DNA of 64,000 nt from NCBI GenBank assembly GCA_964434425.1, contig CAYSVH010000002.1, forward strand, positions 62,001 through 126,000, written 5' to 3'. This document shows positions 49,713 through 56,922 of this stretch, piece by piece. A program made the translations under genes and the position numbers. A model generated the notes under the pieces. The model was given only the letters and a program-made list of their open reading frames with translations. It was not told the origin of the DNA and searched no databases. The DNA is from CALMEC01 sp964434425 (GTDB lineage Bacteria; Actinomycetota; Thermoleophilia; Miltoncostaeales; Miltoncostaeaceae). The first letter of the stretch is position 1. Each line of letters begins with the position of its first letter.

Positions 49713-50657
49713 ATGCGGCTCATCCGGCCGTTCCGCCGACTCCTCGACGACTGCGAGAAGCGACTGGTCCAGGTCGTCGCGGGCCACACCGCATGCCTGT
49801 CGACGCCCGCCGCCGACACGCTCGCCGCCGGGGGCAAGCGCCTGCGACCGCTCCTGGTCTTCTGCGCCGCACCGAACCCCGGACATCATCGTGAGGCCCT
49901 GGTGTCGGCGGCATCCGCCGTCGAGCTGGTGCACATGGCCACCCTCGTCCACGACGACATCATCGACGGTGCCTCGCTGCGACGGGGTCGGCCCACGATC
50001 GCCCATGCCCAGGGGCCCGCGGTGGCCGCACAGGTCGGCGACTTCCTCTTCGCGCGCGCCTTCGCCGAGTTGACGCGGACCGCCGACCCGGCCGCGGTGG
50101 CCGAGCTGTCGCAGGCGTCGCTCGCACTGTCGCAGGGCGAGCTCCTTCAGCAACAGGCGGCGTTCGACGTCACGCTCACCGAGCAGTCCTACCTGGCGCG
50201 GTGCCGGTGCAAGACCGCGTCGCTGTTCGCGGCCGCCTGTCGCCTCGGCGCGACCGTGGGCGGCGGGGACGCGGACACACGCGAACGCGTGGGCGTGTTC
50301 GGTGAGCATGTGGGCATGGCGTTCCAGATCTTCGACGACATCCTGGACCTCACCGGCGATCCCGAGGCGACCGGCAAGCGCCGGGGCACGGACCTCCGTG
50401 ACGGAACGGTCACCCTCCCCGTGATCTACGCCATGCGCGACAACCCCGATCTCCGGACGCGTGTGGCCGGGGTGCCCACCGGCGAGGACGTGGACGTCCT
50501 GTGCACCGACATCGCGGTCACACCGGCCATCGCGGAGGCACGGGAACGAGCCCTCAGCTACGTGCGCTCGGCGTGCGATGCGCTGGACGGGCTCCAGGGC
50601 GTCGCCGTCGCCGCGCTCCGCACGATCGCCGACGGGGTGGTCGACCGCTACTCATGA
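49713..50657 (+). CDS. Polyprenyl diphosphate synthase
   Basis: This trans-prenyl synthase makes the side chain for menaquinone. Motifs: GGKRLRPLLVF, the first aspartate-rich VHDDIIDGASLRRGRPT, GDFLFARAFAEL, GELLQQQ, KTASLFAAAC and the second aspartate motif FQIFDDILDLTG. At 314 residues it is the single-chain long-chain type (heptaprenyl/octaprenyl synthase-like). Residues before the first DDxxD are Met/Ala rather than bulky aromatic (ELVHMATLVHDD), consistent with long products. It overlaps mqnA by 4 bases. Confidence 0.93.
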   Translation: MRLIRPFRRLLDDCEKRLVQVVAGHTACLSTPAADTLAAGGKRLRPLLVFCAAPNPGHHREALVSAASAVELVHMATLVHDDIIDGASLRRGRPTIAHAQGPAVAAQVGDFLFARAFAELTRTADPAAVAELSQASLALSQGELLQQQAAFDVTLTEQSYLARCRCKTASLFAAACRLGATVGGGDADTRERVGVFGEHVGMAFQIFDDILDLTGDPEATGKRRGTDLRDGTVTLPVIYAMRDNPDLRTRVAGVPTGEDVDVLCTDIAVTPAIAEARERALSYVRSACDALDGLQGVAVAALRTIADGVVDRYS

Positions 50658-51463
50658 GCCGTCCCGAGACACCCCTGCACGTCGGTCGCATCGTGGCGCT
50701 CAACATGTACCCGGTGTACCACCAGCTGGAACGGGAGCATCTGGCCGACGTGACCTTCACGGACGGGCTGCCCACCACGCTGAACCAGGCCGTTCTCGAC
50801 GGCCGGCTCGACGTGTCCGCGATGTCCAGCATCGCGTACGCACGGAACGCCGACCGCCTCCTTCTGCTTCCCATCGGATCGGTGACCGCCTCGGGAGCGG
50901 TCGACTCCATCCAGGTGTTCTCACGCGTGCCCTTCGAGGAGATGCGGCGGGTCGCCGTCACTCCGCACAGCGCCACATCCGTCGCCCTCCTCCGCATCCT
51001 CGTCGGTCCGGAGGTGACATTCGTCCCGCTCGACGTCCCACCCGCCGACGCCATGGCGGATGTGGATGGCGTGCTCCTCATCGCGGACGAGGCGCTGGCC
51101 GCCCTGCGCACCGACCTCGCCCCGTTCGCCACGGATCTCGGCGAGCGATGGCGCGCGCTCACCGGCCTGCCGATGGTGTTCGCCGTCTGGGCCGTCCGTC
51201 GCGAGGCCCTCGGAACCCACGCATCAACGATCCGGGATGTCAGCCGGGTCATCCAGAACGCCCCGGCGGCCCACGCCGCCGACCCCGAGTCGGTGGTCCA
51301 GGCCGCCGCCCGGCGGTTCGACTTCCCCGCCGCGTTCATCCGCCGCTACTTCACGCGCCTGTCGTACGGCTTCGGCCCCGAGGAGCGCGCCGGGCTCACC
51401 CGCTACCTCGAGCTGGCCCATTCGGCGCATGAGCTCGAGGCCGTCCCCGCACTGGCGGCCTGA
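50654..51463 (+). CDS. mqnA: Chorismate dehydratase MqnA
   Basis: MqnA converts chorismate to 3-[(1-carboxyvinyl)oxy]benzoate, the first futalosine-pathway step. The 269-residue protein has the periplasmic-binding-like fold typical of MqnA/MqnD, with VGRIVALNMYPVYHQL, GLPTTLNQAVLDGRLDVSAMSSIAYAR, PHSATSVALLRIL and LIADEAL. The gene order polyprenyl synthase-mqnA-mqnC supports the assignment. The ATG overlaps the synthase stop. Confidence 0.92.
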   Translation: MSRPETPLHVGRIVALNMYPVYHQLEREHLADVTFTDGLPTTLNQAVLDGRLDVSAMSSIAYARNADRLLLLPIGSVTASGAVDSIQVFSRVPFEEMRRVAVTPHSATSVALLRILVGPEVTFVPLDVPPADAMADVDGVLLIADEALAALRTDLAPFATDLGERWRALTGLPMVFAVWAVRREALGTHASTIRDVSRVIQNAPAAHAADPESVVQAAARRFDFPAAFIRRYFTRLSYGFGPEERAGLTRYLELAHSAHELEAVPALAA

Positions 51464-51484
51464 CCGGCCCGATGGCAGGAAGGA

Positions 51485-51554
51485 GATGAGTAGTGCCACG
51501 GAGACGACGCGTGGTGCGTATCCCCGATCCACGTCTCCCGCGGCACCACTCATC
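51485..51554. repeat. Hairpin repeat, copy 2 (mqnA-mqnC)
   Basis: GATGAGTAGTGCC (51485-51497) pairs with GGCACCACTCATC (51542-51554), one mismatch. Inside, GGAGACG (51500-51506) pairs with CGTCTCC (51532-51538). It matches the repeat at 33820-33876 and ends on the -10 box of mqnC. Confidence 0.7.
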
Positions 51555-51560
51555 TAGACT
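51555..51560 (+). promoter_or_regulatory. Putative -10 box (mqnC)
   Basis: TAGACT lies directly after the hairpin repeat and ends 9 bases before the ATG at 51570. Confidence 0.4.
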
Positions 51561-51569
51561 GAAACGTCC

Positions 51570-52682
51570 ATGGCGACCACCGCATCCGAGACATCCATCC
51601 TCGAGATCATCGAGCGCGCCGACGCCGGCGAGCGGTTGACCGAGGACGACGCCCTCGCGCTGATCGCGTCGCGCGACCTGGAGACGATCGGTGCAGCGGC
51701 CGGCCGCGCCCGCGAGCGGCGCGCGCCGGCCGACGAGGTGACGTTCATCATCGACCGGAACGTCAACTACACCAACGTCTGCATCACGGACTGCGACTTC
51801 TGCGCGTTCTACCGGCATCCGCGGCACCAGCAGGCGTACGTGCTCCCGAAGCACGTCATCTTCCGCAAGATCGAGGAGACCCTTGCTCTGGGCGGCACAG
51901 CGCTGCTCCTGCAGGGCGGTCACCACCCCAACCTGAGGATCGAGTGGTACGAGGATCTGTTCACCTCGATCAAGGAGCGCTACCCGGTCCACCTGCACGC
52001 GCTGTCGCCGTCGGAGGTGCTCCACATCGCGAAATACTCCAAGCTCACCCTCGACGAGACGATCGACCGGCTCCGCACCGTCGGCCTCGACTCGATCCCG
52101 GGCGGTGGCGCCGAGATCCTGGTCGACCGCGTCCGGGATGTGATCGCCCCCCGCAAGACGACCTCGGACGAGTGGCTGACGGTCATGCGCGCCGCGCATC
52201 GGAAGGGGCTCGCGACCTCGGCGACCATGATGTACGGCACGGTCGACACCTGGGCGGATCGCGTCGAGCACCTGCGGCGCCTGCGGGAGCTCCAGGACGA
52301 GGATCCCGGCTTCCGCGCCTTCGTCTGCTGGAGCTACCAGTCCGGTGGCGGCAGCTGCCGCGGCGTCGACCACGTCCCGACCGACCACGACGACTACCTG
52401 CTGATGCTGGCGGTCAGCCGACTGTACCTCGACAACTTCGACCACTTCCAGTCGTCCTGGGTCACCCAGGGTCTCGAGGTGGGCATCCGCGCTCTCGACT
52501 TCGGATGCGACGACATGGGCTCGATCATGATCGAGGAGAACGTCGTACGGTCGGCGGGGACGGCCTTCCGGGTCGACACGGAGCGCATGGTGCAGCTCAT
52601 CCAGGAGACCGGACGCCGGCCGGTCCAGCGCGATACCGCCTACCGCGTGGTGAAGCGGTACCCCGCGCCCGTCGCGGCCTGA
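51570..52682 (+). CDS. mqnC: Cyclic dehypoxanthinyl futalosine synthase MqnC (radical SAM)
   Basis: MqnC is a radical SAM enzyme that cyclises dehypoxanthinyl futalosine. The 370-residue protein has the cluster motif CITDCDFCAFYR (CxxxCxxC), then VLPKHVIFRKIEETLALGGTALLLQGGHHP, LHALSPSEV and GLDSIPGGGAEIL, as in the MqnC/MqnE/CofH group. HALSPSEVLHIAKYSKL favours MqnC over MqnE. It lies 106 bases after mqnA, behind a hairpin repeat and its own -10 box. Confidence 0.94.
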   Translation: MATTASETSILEIIERADAGERLTEDDALALIASRDLETIGAAAGRARERRAPADEVTFIIDRNVNYTNVCITDCDFCAFYRHPRHQQAYVLPKHVIFRKIEETLALGGTALLLQGGHHPNLRIEWYEDLFTSIKERYPVHLHALSPSEVLHIAKYSKLTLDETIDRLRTVGLDSIPGGGAEILVDRVRDVIAPRKTTSDEWLTVMRAAHRKGLATSATMMYGTVDTWADRVEHLRRLRELQDEDPGFRAFVCWSYQSGGGSCRGVDHVPTDHDDYLLMLAVSRLYLDNFDHFQSSWVTQGLEVGIRALDFGCDDMGSIMIEENVVRSAGTAFRVDTERMVQLIQETGRRPVQRDTAYRVVKRYPAPVAA

Positions 52683-52722
52683 CGGGAGGCGTCTCCCCGA
52701 CGCACGCCGACGGCACCTCTCG

Positions 52723-53046
52723 CTACGAGGGGATGTTCCCCTCGTACGGCAGTCCCGCGGCGTGCCATGCGAGGATGCCGCCCTCGCAGTTGGCGACATC
52801 ACCCCAGTCGCCCAGGCTGTTCAGGTAGTCGGCCACCTGACCCGAGCGGTTGCCGCTGCGGCAGAACAGGATCAGCTCGACGTCCGGCGGCAGATCGTCC
52901 AGTCGGTCCTGCAACTCGCTCATGGGGATGTGGATCATCCCGGGGACATGGTTCGTCTCGAGCTCGTGCGCCTCACGCACATCGATCACGACCACGTCGT
53001 CGCGTCCCAGGCGGTCGCGGGTTTCGGTCACCGAGTAGTCAGCCAT
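52723..53046 (-). CDS. Rhodanese-like sulfurtransferase domain protein
   Basis: The 107-residue single-domain rhodanese has VVVIDVREAHELETNHVPGMIHIPMSEL and the active-site loop FCRSGNRSGQVADYL, with catalytic Cys in CRSGNRS. It likely carries persulfide sulfur in the cytoplasm. I chose the ATG at 53046 because the domain begins there and TACGCT lies 6 bases upstream. Confidence 0.92.
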   Translation of the reverse strand: MADYSVTETRDRLGRDDVVVIDVREAHELETNHVPGMIHIPMSELQDRLDDLPPDVELILFCRSGNRSGQVADYLNSLGDWGDVANCEGGILAWHAAGLPYEGNIPS

Positions 53047-53052
53047 CCGGAC

Positions 53053-53058
53053 AGCGTA
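53053..53058 (-). promoter_or_regulatory. Putative -10 box, leaderless start (rhodanese)
   Basis: TACGCT on the minus strand ends 6 bases before the ATG at 53046. Confidence 0.45.
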
Positions 53059-53108
53059 GCGGGCGGCCGGGAGGCCTCTCCCACGGCTTTTCCGCGACGG
53101 GAACCCGG

Positions 53109-53534
53109 TCAGAAGTCCATCGGCAGGATGAGATCCTGGTCGATGGCGCGAACGAAGCGCTCGACGTCCTCCTCCATGTTGACCCGGGCGAAGGTGCGCA
53201 GGTCGGAGAGGAGCTGCTCGGTGCCGTCGTTCAGGGCGTCGTCGAACTGGTCGACGACGTCGCCGCTGTACTCGCCGGTGTGCCAGTGCTCGCAGTCGGG
53301 GCACCGAAGGGTGATCTCCCACGCGTTGCCGTGGCACTCCTCCCAGGTCACCGGGTACACCATGTCGCTCTCGCACTCGGAGCAGATGTGAAGGCCGGTT
53401 CGACTGGGAGCGGTGGTCTCCCGGTCGGGGGCGCCCGGTCCGATCGTCTCAGGCGTGCCGGGATCATCGAACACGACGACCTCGACGAAGCGTCCGCCTG
53501 GCAGCTCGATGCGCTTGGTGCTGTAACTCCTCAT
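53109..53534 (-). CDS. Zinc-ribbon protein of unknown function
   Basis: The 141-residue protein starts MRSYSTKRIELPGGRFVEVV and holds two Cys pairs, CSECESD and CPDCEHWHTG, spaced as a zinc ribbon. The C-terminal ~50 residues are acidic and helical (VDQFDDALNDGTEQLL). It looks like a small cytoplasmic zinc-binding protein found in related genomes, function unknown to me. An in-frame ATG at 53609 would add 25 basic residues; I prefer 53534. It lies upstream of the rhodanese on the same strand. Confidence 0.72.
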   Translation of the reverse strand: MRSYSTKRIELPGGRFVEVVVFDDPGTPETIGPGAPDRETTAPSRTGLHICSECESDMVYPVTWEECHGNAWEITLRCPDCEHWHTGEYSGDVVDQFDDALNDGTEQLLSDLRTFARVNMEEDVERFVRAIDQDLILPMDF

Positions 53535-53823
53535 CGGGTGAACCCCCGTCCATCCTCGACGTCGCGCGCCGATCCTTGTGAGCGTGAACGCCTCAGGTGC
53601 GGCATCCATCTCCGTTATCGGAAGCGACCGAACCGAACTTGAATGGACGTGGTCCCGTGTTTACATATCGCATACGTCCACCGGTGGCCACTCGCCGACG
53701 ACGACGTGCACACGAGCGTGACGGACCCAGCGGGCGGGGCACTCCGGAGCGCACCGCCCCGGATCGGCGGTCGGCGGCACCCGACCGACGACGCCGGCGA
53801 CGGGTCCCCGAACCGCGCGGAGA

Positions 53824-54873
53824 TCAGACGGGGACGACCGCCTCGGCCACCCGGTCGGCCTCGAAGCTCGAACGGACGAGGGGTCCGGCCTCGACGTGCG
53901 CGATTCCCCGGGCCTGCCCCATCTCGGCGAGCGCCGCGTACTCGGAGGGCACGTAGTACCGCTCGACCGGCAGGTGCGCATCGGACGGCCGCAGGTACTG
54001 GCCGACGGTCACGAGGCCGCATCCCACATCGGCGAGATCACCGAACACCCGGCTGACCTCGGGAAGATCCTCCCCGAGACCGACCATGATGCCGCTCTTG
54101 GCCACCATCCCGGCCTTCGCCGCGCGCTCGAGGAGCTCGAGGGTGCGCTCGTAGCGCGAGCCCGGCCGCACCCGCTTGTAGAGGCGGGGCACCGTCTCGG
54201 TGTTGTGGTTCAGAACGTCAGGCCTGGCCTCGATGACGGCATCCAGGGCGTCCCAGTTGCCGCGGAAGTCCGGGATGAGCACCTCGACCTTGGCGTCCGG
54301 GAGCCGATCGCGGAGCGCGGCGATGGTGGCGGCGAAGTGCGACGCCCCTCCGTCGGGCACATCGTCCCGGGCGACCGCGGTGACGACGACGAACCGGAGG
54401 CCCATCTGGGCGGCGGCGTCGGCGACGCGGTTGGGCTCGTCCGGGTCGGGCGGGGCGAGCGGCTTGGCGCTGACCACGTTGCAGAACTTACAGCCGCGTG
54501 TGCACCGCTCGCCGGCGATCATGAAGGTGGCCGTGCCGCGTGTCCAACAGCGCGAGATGTTGGGACAGGCGGCCTCCTCACACACCGTGGCGAGCGACTT
54601 GTTGCGCATCAAGGAGCGGATCCCGACATAGCCGGGCCCGAAGCTGCCCTTTCCGATGACCCAGCGCGGCAGACGCTTCGGCACGAGCAGCTGATCGAGC
54701 TCGTTCATGGGGACGTCCACCAGATCGAGCGACGCGATGGGACCGTCGCCCACGAGGACGTCGCCGTCGAAGACCACGTCGGGCACGCGTCCCTCCGCGC
54801 GCGCGGCGCGCGTGAGTGAGAGGAGGTCATCGCCAGGGGCGATGCGAACGCGAAAACCCCGGTGCTCAGCCAT
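53824..54873 (-). CDS. lipA: Lipoyl synthase
   Basis: LipA inserts two sulfurs into octanoyl groups on lipoyl domains. The 349-residue protein has both cluster motifs: CEEAACPNISRCW (auxiliary cluster, CxxxxCxxxxxC) and CTRGCKFC (radical SAM), plus GTATFMIAGERCTRGC and VPRLYKRVRPGSRYERTL. An N-terminal extension of ~50 residues precedes RLPRWVIGKGSFGP. The ATG at 54873 follows a TAGCCT box by 8 bases. No lipB is seen in the window. Confidence 0.95.
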   Translation of the reverse strand: MAEHRGFRVRIAPGDDLLSLTRAARAEGRVPDVVFDGDVLVGDGPIASLDLVDVPMNELDQLLVPKRLPRWVIGKGSFGPGYVGIRSLMRNKSLATVCEEAACPNISRCWTRGTATFMIAGERCTRGCKFCNVVSAKPLAPPDPDEPNRVADAAAQMGLRFVVVTAVARDDVPDGGASHFAATIAALRDRLPDAKVEVLIPDFRGNWDALDAVIEARPDVLNHNTETVPRLYKRVRPGSRYERTLELLERAAKAGMVAKSGIMVGLGEDLPEVSRVFGDLADVGCGLVTVGQYLRPSDAHLPVERYYVPSEYAALAEMGQARGIAHVEAGPLVRSSFEADRVAEAVVPV

Positions 54874-54881
54874 TGCCCTAC

Positions 54882-54887
54882 AGGCTA
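54882..54887 (-). promoter_or_regulatory. Putative -10 box, leaderless start (lipA)
   Basis: TAGCCT on the minus strand ends 8 bases before the ATG at 54873. Confidence 0.4.
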
Positions 54888-55074
54888 GCGCCACGCCGAC
54901 CGTGATGACCGCTCGGCGGCCGCCGGGGCCGACTACCCGGCACACGTGGCACTCGCCGTCGGTTCCGGATCGGGTGGGTGTTCAACCCTTTGTCTCGGGG
55001 CCGGATGGAGGGATACCCCGCCGGGCAAGGGAATCAACCTGGTGCGTGGCCTTGTACGCAGTCCGAGGCTCGAG
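54888..55074. other. Upstream part of the lipA-dcd divergent region
   Basis: These 187 bases before repeat cluster B hold no gene that I can support. I see no clear signal beyond the lipA -10 box at its edge. Confidence 0.4.
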
Positions 55075-55484
55075 CACGTGAGGCCCGGCGCGTAGCCCCG
55101 GGACTGGCGGTTGGCCGGGGCGGGCGGGTGGATAGCCCACCGCCGGTCCCGGAGAACGCATTCAGGACCAACCGCAAGTACGCGCAACCCTGAACCCAAC
55201 CCGAGGCCCGGACACGTGAGTCCCGGAGCGAAGCCCCGGGACCGGCGGTAGGCCGAGGCGGACGGGAGGATGCCCCACCGCCAGTCCCCGCACACCGCTC
55301 CCCAGAAGCCCACCGGGACAAAGGTTGAACCGACACGCTCCCCGCCAGGCCACGCCAAGAAAAAACAACCTAGGCCGCAACCCTCAACACAACCCGACAC
55401 CCGGACACGAGAGGCCCGGAGCGAAGCCCCGGGACCGGCGGTTGGCCGGGGCGGGCGGGAGGATGCCCACCGCCAGTCCCGGGC
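55075..55484 (+). repeat. Repeat cluster B: three ~138-bp units
   Basis: Units lie at 55075-55152, 55214-55290 and 55406-55484. Each runs CACGTGAGGCCCGGAGCG(A/T)AGCCCCGGGAC, then GGCGGTTGGCCGGGGCGGGCGGG, then aggatgcccaCCGCCAGTCCC. Two substructures recur: a GCGnAGC mini-hairpin and a long stem of GGGACtGGCGG with CCGCCaGTCCC. The spacers share CGCAACCC and CAACCCGAcaCCCGGACACG with cluster A. B1 to B2 is 139 bases; B2 to B3 is 192 because of an insertion. It fills most of the 673-base lipA-dcd region. Confidence 0.88.
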
Positions 55485-55531
55485 ACCTACCAGAAATCCA
55501 CTCGGGTGTTGCAACCGGCCCCGCCGACGCG

Positions 55532-55537
55532 TACGCT
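55532..55537 (+). promoter_or_regulatory. Putative -10 box (dcd)
   Basis: TACGCT ends 9 bases before the GTG at 55547; no ribosome binding site is visible. Confidence 0.38.
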
Positions 55538-55546
55538 CGCCCGCGC

Positions 55547-56107
55547 GTGGTTCTCTCCGACCGATCCATCAAAGAACAGCTCGCCGCGGGCCGGCTTGTC
55601 ATCGACCCGTACGACCCCGAGCTGCTGCAGCCGTCGTCCGTCGACGTGCGCGTGGCGGCGCAGTTCCGCGTGTTCCGCAACAACCTCCGGCCGTATGTCG
55701 ACGTCCGCCAACCGTCGGAGGATCTGACGGAGCTGGTCGAGGTCGCCGACGACGAGCCGTTCATCCTCCACCCCGGTGAGTTCGTGCTCGGCACGACGTT
55801 CGAGCGCGTGGCGCTGCCGGACGACCTCGTCGCGCGGTTGGAGGGCAAGTCCAGCCTGGGGCGCCTGGGACTGCTCATCCACTCGACGGCCGGCTACATC
55901 GACCCCGGCTGGGACGGCGACATCACCCTCGAGCTGTCCAACGTGTCGCGGCTGCCGATCACGATCTACCCGGAGATGCGGATCGGGCAGCTCTCGTTCC
56001 ATCAGATGACGACACCGGTCGACACGCCCTATCAGGGCAAGTACAAGGGACAGCGCGGGCCGACGGCGAGCCGAGCCTACCGCGACTTCCCGGGTTCCTC
56101 CGACTGA
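55547..56107 (+). CDS. dcd: dCTP deaminase
   Basis: Dcd converts dCTP to dUTP (or, in the bifunctional form, to dUMP) for thymidylate synthesis. The 186-residue protein has LSDRSIKEQLAAGRLVIDPYD, LQPSSVDVRVA, LPDDLVARLEGKSSLGRLGLLIHSTAGYIDPGWDG and a C-terminal QGKYKGQRGPTASR. RLEGKSSLGRLG contains the catalytic segment, and the Ala-Gly after the Thr (HSTAGYIDPG) is the usual substrate-binding turn. GTG start, supported by the -10 spacing. Confidence 0.95.
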   Translation: MVLSDRSIKEQLAAGRLVIDPYDPELLQPSSVDVRVAAQFRVFRNNLRPYVDVRQPSEDLTELVEVADDEPFILHPGEFVLGTTFERVALPDDLVARLEGKSSLGRLGLLIHSTAGYIDPGWDGDITLELSNVSRLPITIYPEMRIGQLSFHQMTTPVDTPYQGKYKGQRGPTASRAYRDFPGSSD

Positions 56108-56134
56108 CGGACAACGTCCCGCGCGGAGGGACGA

Positions 56135-56527
56135 TCAGTCACGCGATCGACGGCCACCGCCCTGCGGACGCAGGCGATGAGCCGCGATGGCACCACCGAC
56201 GATCGCCACGCCGAAGGCGACGGCCAGGTTGATCGCGGGGGAATCCCCGCCGATGTCCCAGCCCGCGCCGTCGGGACCACCGAAGAGAGCGACGACGGTG
56301 GTGATCGCGGCGAACACCGCCCAGAAGACGGCACCCGCGACGGCCGCGACCGCCGAATGGAGTACACGACGGTTCTCGGCGCGGACCCCCGCGAGGAAGC
56401 CGGCCAGCAGGCACAGGACGACCATCGCCAGAAAGCGCGTCAGACCGTCCCCTGTGGAGATCACGATCACTCCGAGGCCGGCGACGGTTCCTCCCCATCC
56501 GACGGCCATCCACTCCAGTCGATTCAC
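56135..56527 (-). CDS. Small membrane protein, four predicted helices
   Basis: The 130-residue protein has four hydrophobic segments (about residues 8-25, 30-48, 57-82 and 98-115) and a basic C-terminus. The start is GTG at 56527 with TAGACT 6 bases upstream. It is convergent with dcd. No family or function is recognised; composition suggests a small integral membrane protein of the TIGR04086/DUF type. Confidence 0.7.
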   Translation of the reverse strand: MNRLEWMAVGWGGTVAGLGVIVISTGDGLTRFLAMVVLCLLAGFLAGVRAENRRVLHSAVAAVAGAVFWAVFAAITTVVALFGGPDGAGWDIGGDSPAINLAVAFGVAIVGGAIAAHRLRPQGGGRRSRD

Positions 56528-56533
56528 CCGACG

Positions 56534-56539
56534 AGTCTA
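56534..56539 (-). promoter_or_regulatory. Putative -10 box, leaderless start (small membrane protein)
   Basis: TAGACT on the minus strand ends 6 bases before the GTG at 56527. It abuts the half copy of the MITE-like repeat. Confidence 0.45.
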
Positions 56540-56540
56540 G

Positions 56541-56600
56541 ATGGTTGATTCCACGGACATCGCGGTGCGGTACACGCCCCCCGGCGGCGCGGATGCCCCA
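56541..56600. repeat. Half copy of the 38.6-kb MITE-like element
   Basis: It starts ATGGTTGATTCC like the left end at 38638 and continues with CGGAcATCGCGG and CCCCGGCGGCGCGgATGC, about three quarters identical over 60 bases. No matching right end was found nearby. It lies upstream of tatA and abuts the promoter of the minus-strand membrane gene. Confidence 0.6.
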
Positions 56601-56675
56601 CCGCGGCGCCATGGCCGATGGACCGCCGCGTGCTAGCCTCGCCAGGACCGCATCGATCCACCAAAGGAGCGGTTC

Positions 56676-56891
56676 ATGGGCGGCTTCGGATGGCCGGAGC
56701 TCATCATCATCCTCGTCATCGTCCTCGTCCTCTTCGGCGCCAAGCGCCTGCCGGAGATCGGGCGCAGCCTCGGTTCGGGCATGCGCGAGTTCAAGGACAG
56801 CGTGAAGGACGGCGAGGACTCGGACACACCCGACGGTCCGAACGGGAACGCCAACGTCATCTCCTCCGGAGAGGACTCGAAGAGCGGCTGA
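56676..56891 (+). CDS. tatA: Sec-independent translocase protein TatA
   Basis: TatA forms the pore-like part of the twin-arginine translocase. The 71-residue protein has the N-terminal GGFGWPELIIILVIVLVLFG membrane helix, the conserved FGAKRLPEIGRSLGSGMREFK hinge and amphipathic helix, and an acidic tail. AAAGGAGCGG precedes the ATG, and TAGCCT lies further upstream, so this gene, unlike many neighbours, has a normal leader. No tatB or tatC is next to it. Confidence 0.95.
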   Translation: MGGFGWPELIIILVIVLVLFGAKRLPEIGRSLGSGMREFKDSVKDGEDSDTPDGPNGNANVISSGEDSKSG

Positions 56892-56922
56892 TCACGCGAT
56901 CGGCCCTCTGCACGATTCCGAG

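Noticed and set aside
53610..53823. Possible gene between the zinc-ribbon protein and lipA
   Set aside because: The frames there are short, Arg-rich and overlap lipA; only an AT-richer promoter-like stretch near 53640-53680 is visible.
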